Origin: Pedobacter chinensis
GTDB lineage: Bacteria; Bacteroidota; Bacteroidia; Sphingobacteriales; Sphingobacteriaceae
Reading direction: 5' to 3'
NCBI RefSeq assembly: GCF_003339865.1
Contig: NZ_QPKV01000006.1
Location: 186,001 to 250,000, forward strand
Length of the DNA stretch: 64,000 bases
Below are positions 62,743 through 64,000 of this stretch, one piece after another (the stretch's first letter is position 1; each line of letters starts with the position of its first letter). The translations under genes were made by a program, and so were the position numbers. Below the pieces are notes generated by a model that had not been told where the DNA came from, made no database searches, and saw only the letters and a list, made by a program, of their open reading frames with translations.

Positions 62743-63765
62743 ATGAAAAAAATAGGATTTTTATCGTTCGGCCACTGGGCCGACCATCCCTCATATCAGG
62801 CAAGGACTGCAAGTGATACGTTGTTGCAGTCCATCGATCTTGCCGTTGCGGCTGAAGAGATCGGAGTGGACGGCGCTTATTTCCGGGTGCACCATTTTGC
62901 GAAACAGTTGGCCTCACCTTTTCCGCTGCTTTCTGCTATTGGGGCAAGGACCAGCAGGATCGAGATCGGGACTGGTGTCATTGACATGCGCTATGAAAAC
63001 CCGTTGTATATGGTAGAGGATGCCGGGGCTGCCGACCTAATCTCTGGCGGGAGGTTGCAGCTGGGGATCAGCCGAGGTTCGCCCGAGCAGGTGATCGAGG
63101 GCTGGAGACACTTCGGTTATGCGCCTGAGGAAGGACGGAATGATGCCGATATGGGAAGGGAGAAAGCGATGGAGTTTTTGGAAAGGTTAAAGGGAGAGGG
63201 CTTTGCCCAGCCCAATCCCAATCCGATGTTTCCCAATCCGCCGGGGCTGCTTCGATTGGAACCGCATTCGGAAGGGCTGCGCGAGCGGATCTGGTGGGGA
63301 GCCGCTTCCAATGCGACCGCTGTATGGGCGGCTGAGAACGGGATGAATTTGCAGAGTTCGACGCTGAAGTTTGACGAAAACGGAAAACCCTTCCATATCC
63401 AGCAGGCCGAGCAGATCAGGTTGTATAAGGAAGCATGGAAAAAAGCCGGGCATGATCGCGAGCCAAGGGTTTCGGTTAGCCGATCGATCTTTGCACTGAT
63501 GAACGATAGGGACAGGATGTATTTCGGCCAGCAGGGGAAAGGATCGGACAGTTTCGGCTACATCGAGCCTACCCAAAGGGCGGTGTTTGGCAGGGGCTAT
63601 GCGGCAGAGCCTGATCAGCTAATCAGGGAACTTGCAGCGGACGAGGCGATACAGGAAGCGGATACCGTGCTTTTGACCATTCCAAATACCCTGGGGGTTG
63701 ATTATAATGTTCATGTGCTTTCAGCGATTTTGGAGCACGTTGCGCCAGGGCTGGGGTGGAGGTAG
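62743..63765 (+). CDS. LLM class (luciferase-like) flavin-dependent oxidoreductase
   Basis: A TIM-barrel F420/FMN-dependent monooxygenase of the bacterial luciferase superfamily, ~340 residues. MKKIGFLSFGHWADHPSYQA is the N-terminal strand, EEIGVDGAYFRVHHFAKQ and TSRIEIGTGVIDMRYENP are the flavin-binding region, and GRLQLGISRGSPEQV is typical. The ATG at 62743 is preferred over an upstream ATG at 62707. Substrate unknown. GC-rich and probably monocistronic. Confidence 0.88.
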   Translation: MKKIGFLSFGHWADHPSYQARTASDTLLQSIDLAVAAEEIGVDGAYFRVHHFAKQLASPFPLLSAIGARTSRIEIGTGVIDMRYENPLYMVEDAGAADLISGGRLQLGISRGSPEQVIEGWRHFGYAPEEGRNDADMGREKAMEFLERLKGEGFAQPNPNPMFPNPPGLLRLEPHSEGLRERIWWGAASNATAVWAAENGMNLQSSTLKFDENGKPFHIQQAEQIRLYKEAWKKAGHDREPRVSVSRSIFALMNDRDRMYFGQQGKGSDSFGYIEPTQRAVFGRGYAAEPDQLIRELAADEAIQEADTVLLTIPNTLGVDYNVHVLSAILEHVAPGLGWR

Positions 63766-63815
63766 GTCGAATATCTGTGATCGATCTTCGGGCCGGTGTG
63801 GTGGTGTAGGGCAGC

Positions 63816-64000
63816 CTAACCTTTTTTTCGTTTCCTGGGGATTCCCAAGATGATTTCTGCAAGGAACCTGTCACGGAGCTTGGCGTTTTTCTCAAGTTCG
63901 CCATTTGGAAAATGCAGGCTATAAATTTCGTCGATTTTTTTTGATTGTTGGAAAAGGTGGGCTAACTGTATATTGATTTTGCTGACTTCCTGGGTCAACG
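63816..64000 (-). CDS. Hypothetical protein, C-terminal part (5' end outside window)
   Basis: A frame open to the right edge; 61 codons are visible: LTQEVSKINIQLAHLFQQSK, then IDEIYSLHFPNGELEKNAKL and RDRFLAEIILGIPRKRKKG. Helical, with a basic C-terminus. No start codon inside the window other than a TTG at 63998, so it probably continues beyond. Not recognised. Confidence 0.45.
   Translation of the reverse strand, partial: LTQEVSKINIQLAHLFQQSKKIDEIYSLHFPNGELEKNAKLRDRFLAEIILGIPRKRKKG

Overview
The window looks like chromosome of a Bacteroidota bacterium of the family Sphingobacteriaceae, most likely Pedobacter or a close relative. The reasons are AT-rich coding DNA, promoters of the Bacteroidota type (TTTG, about 19-21 bases, TAnnTTTG), TonB-dependent receptors with carboxypeptidase-like N-termini, a GLPGLI protein, BlaI/BlaR1-type regulation, and intergenic spaces packed with palindromic and tandem repeats. 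The genus is inference from gene content, not from a marker gene.

Layout. 0-11 kb: the 3' end of guaB, a TonB-dependent receptor preceded by a tiny Cys-rich leader ORF, a LOG-family hydrolase, a MaoC-type protein, a DUF2721 membrane protein, an acyl-CoA carboxylase subunit, a membrane dipeptidase and trxB. 11-18.4 kb: a GH20 hexosaminidase, a lipoprotein, a diacylglycerol kinase, a DUF922 protein, an ECF sigma factor overlapping a membrane protein gene, and a dicarboxylate/amino-acid symporter. 18.9-24.7 kb: a BlaI/BlaR1 pair facing a GLPGLI/TonB-receptor operon; both units carry the same three-half-site operator. 25-34 kb: rplU-rpmA, a polyprenyl synthetase, RNase R, a tandem oligopeptide ABC ATPase, an exonuclease, DUF1579 and DUF72. 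33.5-41.8 kb is rich in arginine metabolism: arginine decarboxylase, CtlX, an arginine deiminase-like protein and argS, plus a frameshifted phnA. 42.3-43.3 kb is a six-unit tandem repeat. 43.3-50.4 kb: an AI-2E-family transporter and a three-gene RND efflux operon, followed by a four-unit tandem repeat.

The most notable locus is at 52.2-54.4 kb. A divergent sigma-70-like gene with two candidate C-terminal helix-turn-helix segments is followed by a 364-388 residue protein that I read as a nuclease-dead Cas12f/TnpB homologue: the RuvC-I and RuvC-II acidic residues are replaced, and the zinc ribbon and RuvC-III region are absent. The gap between them is AT-rich and full of short hairpins, so it could encode a guide RNA. 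This matches the recently reported idea of dCas12f-sigma pairs acting as RNA-guided transcription activators in Bacteroidota. The guide and the target are not identified here.

After mnmE (54.8-56.2 kb) the composition changes: from about 56.3 kb to the end the DNA is visibly GC-richer, gene density falls, and several genes are broken (an SDR fragment, exodeoxyribonuclease III with an in-frame stop, a frameshifted hypothetical). Intact genes here are a cupin, a UvrA2-like ATPase and a luciferase-like oxidoreductase. I interpret this as an acquired, decaying island inserted just downstream of mnmE; the far end lies outside the window. No rRNA, tRNA or CRISPR array was recognised.
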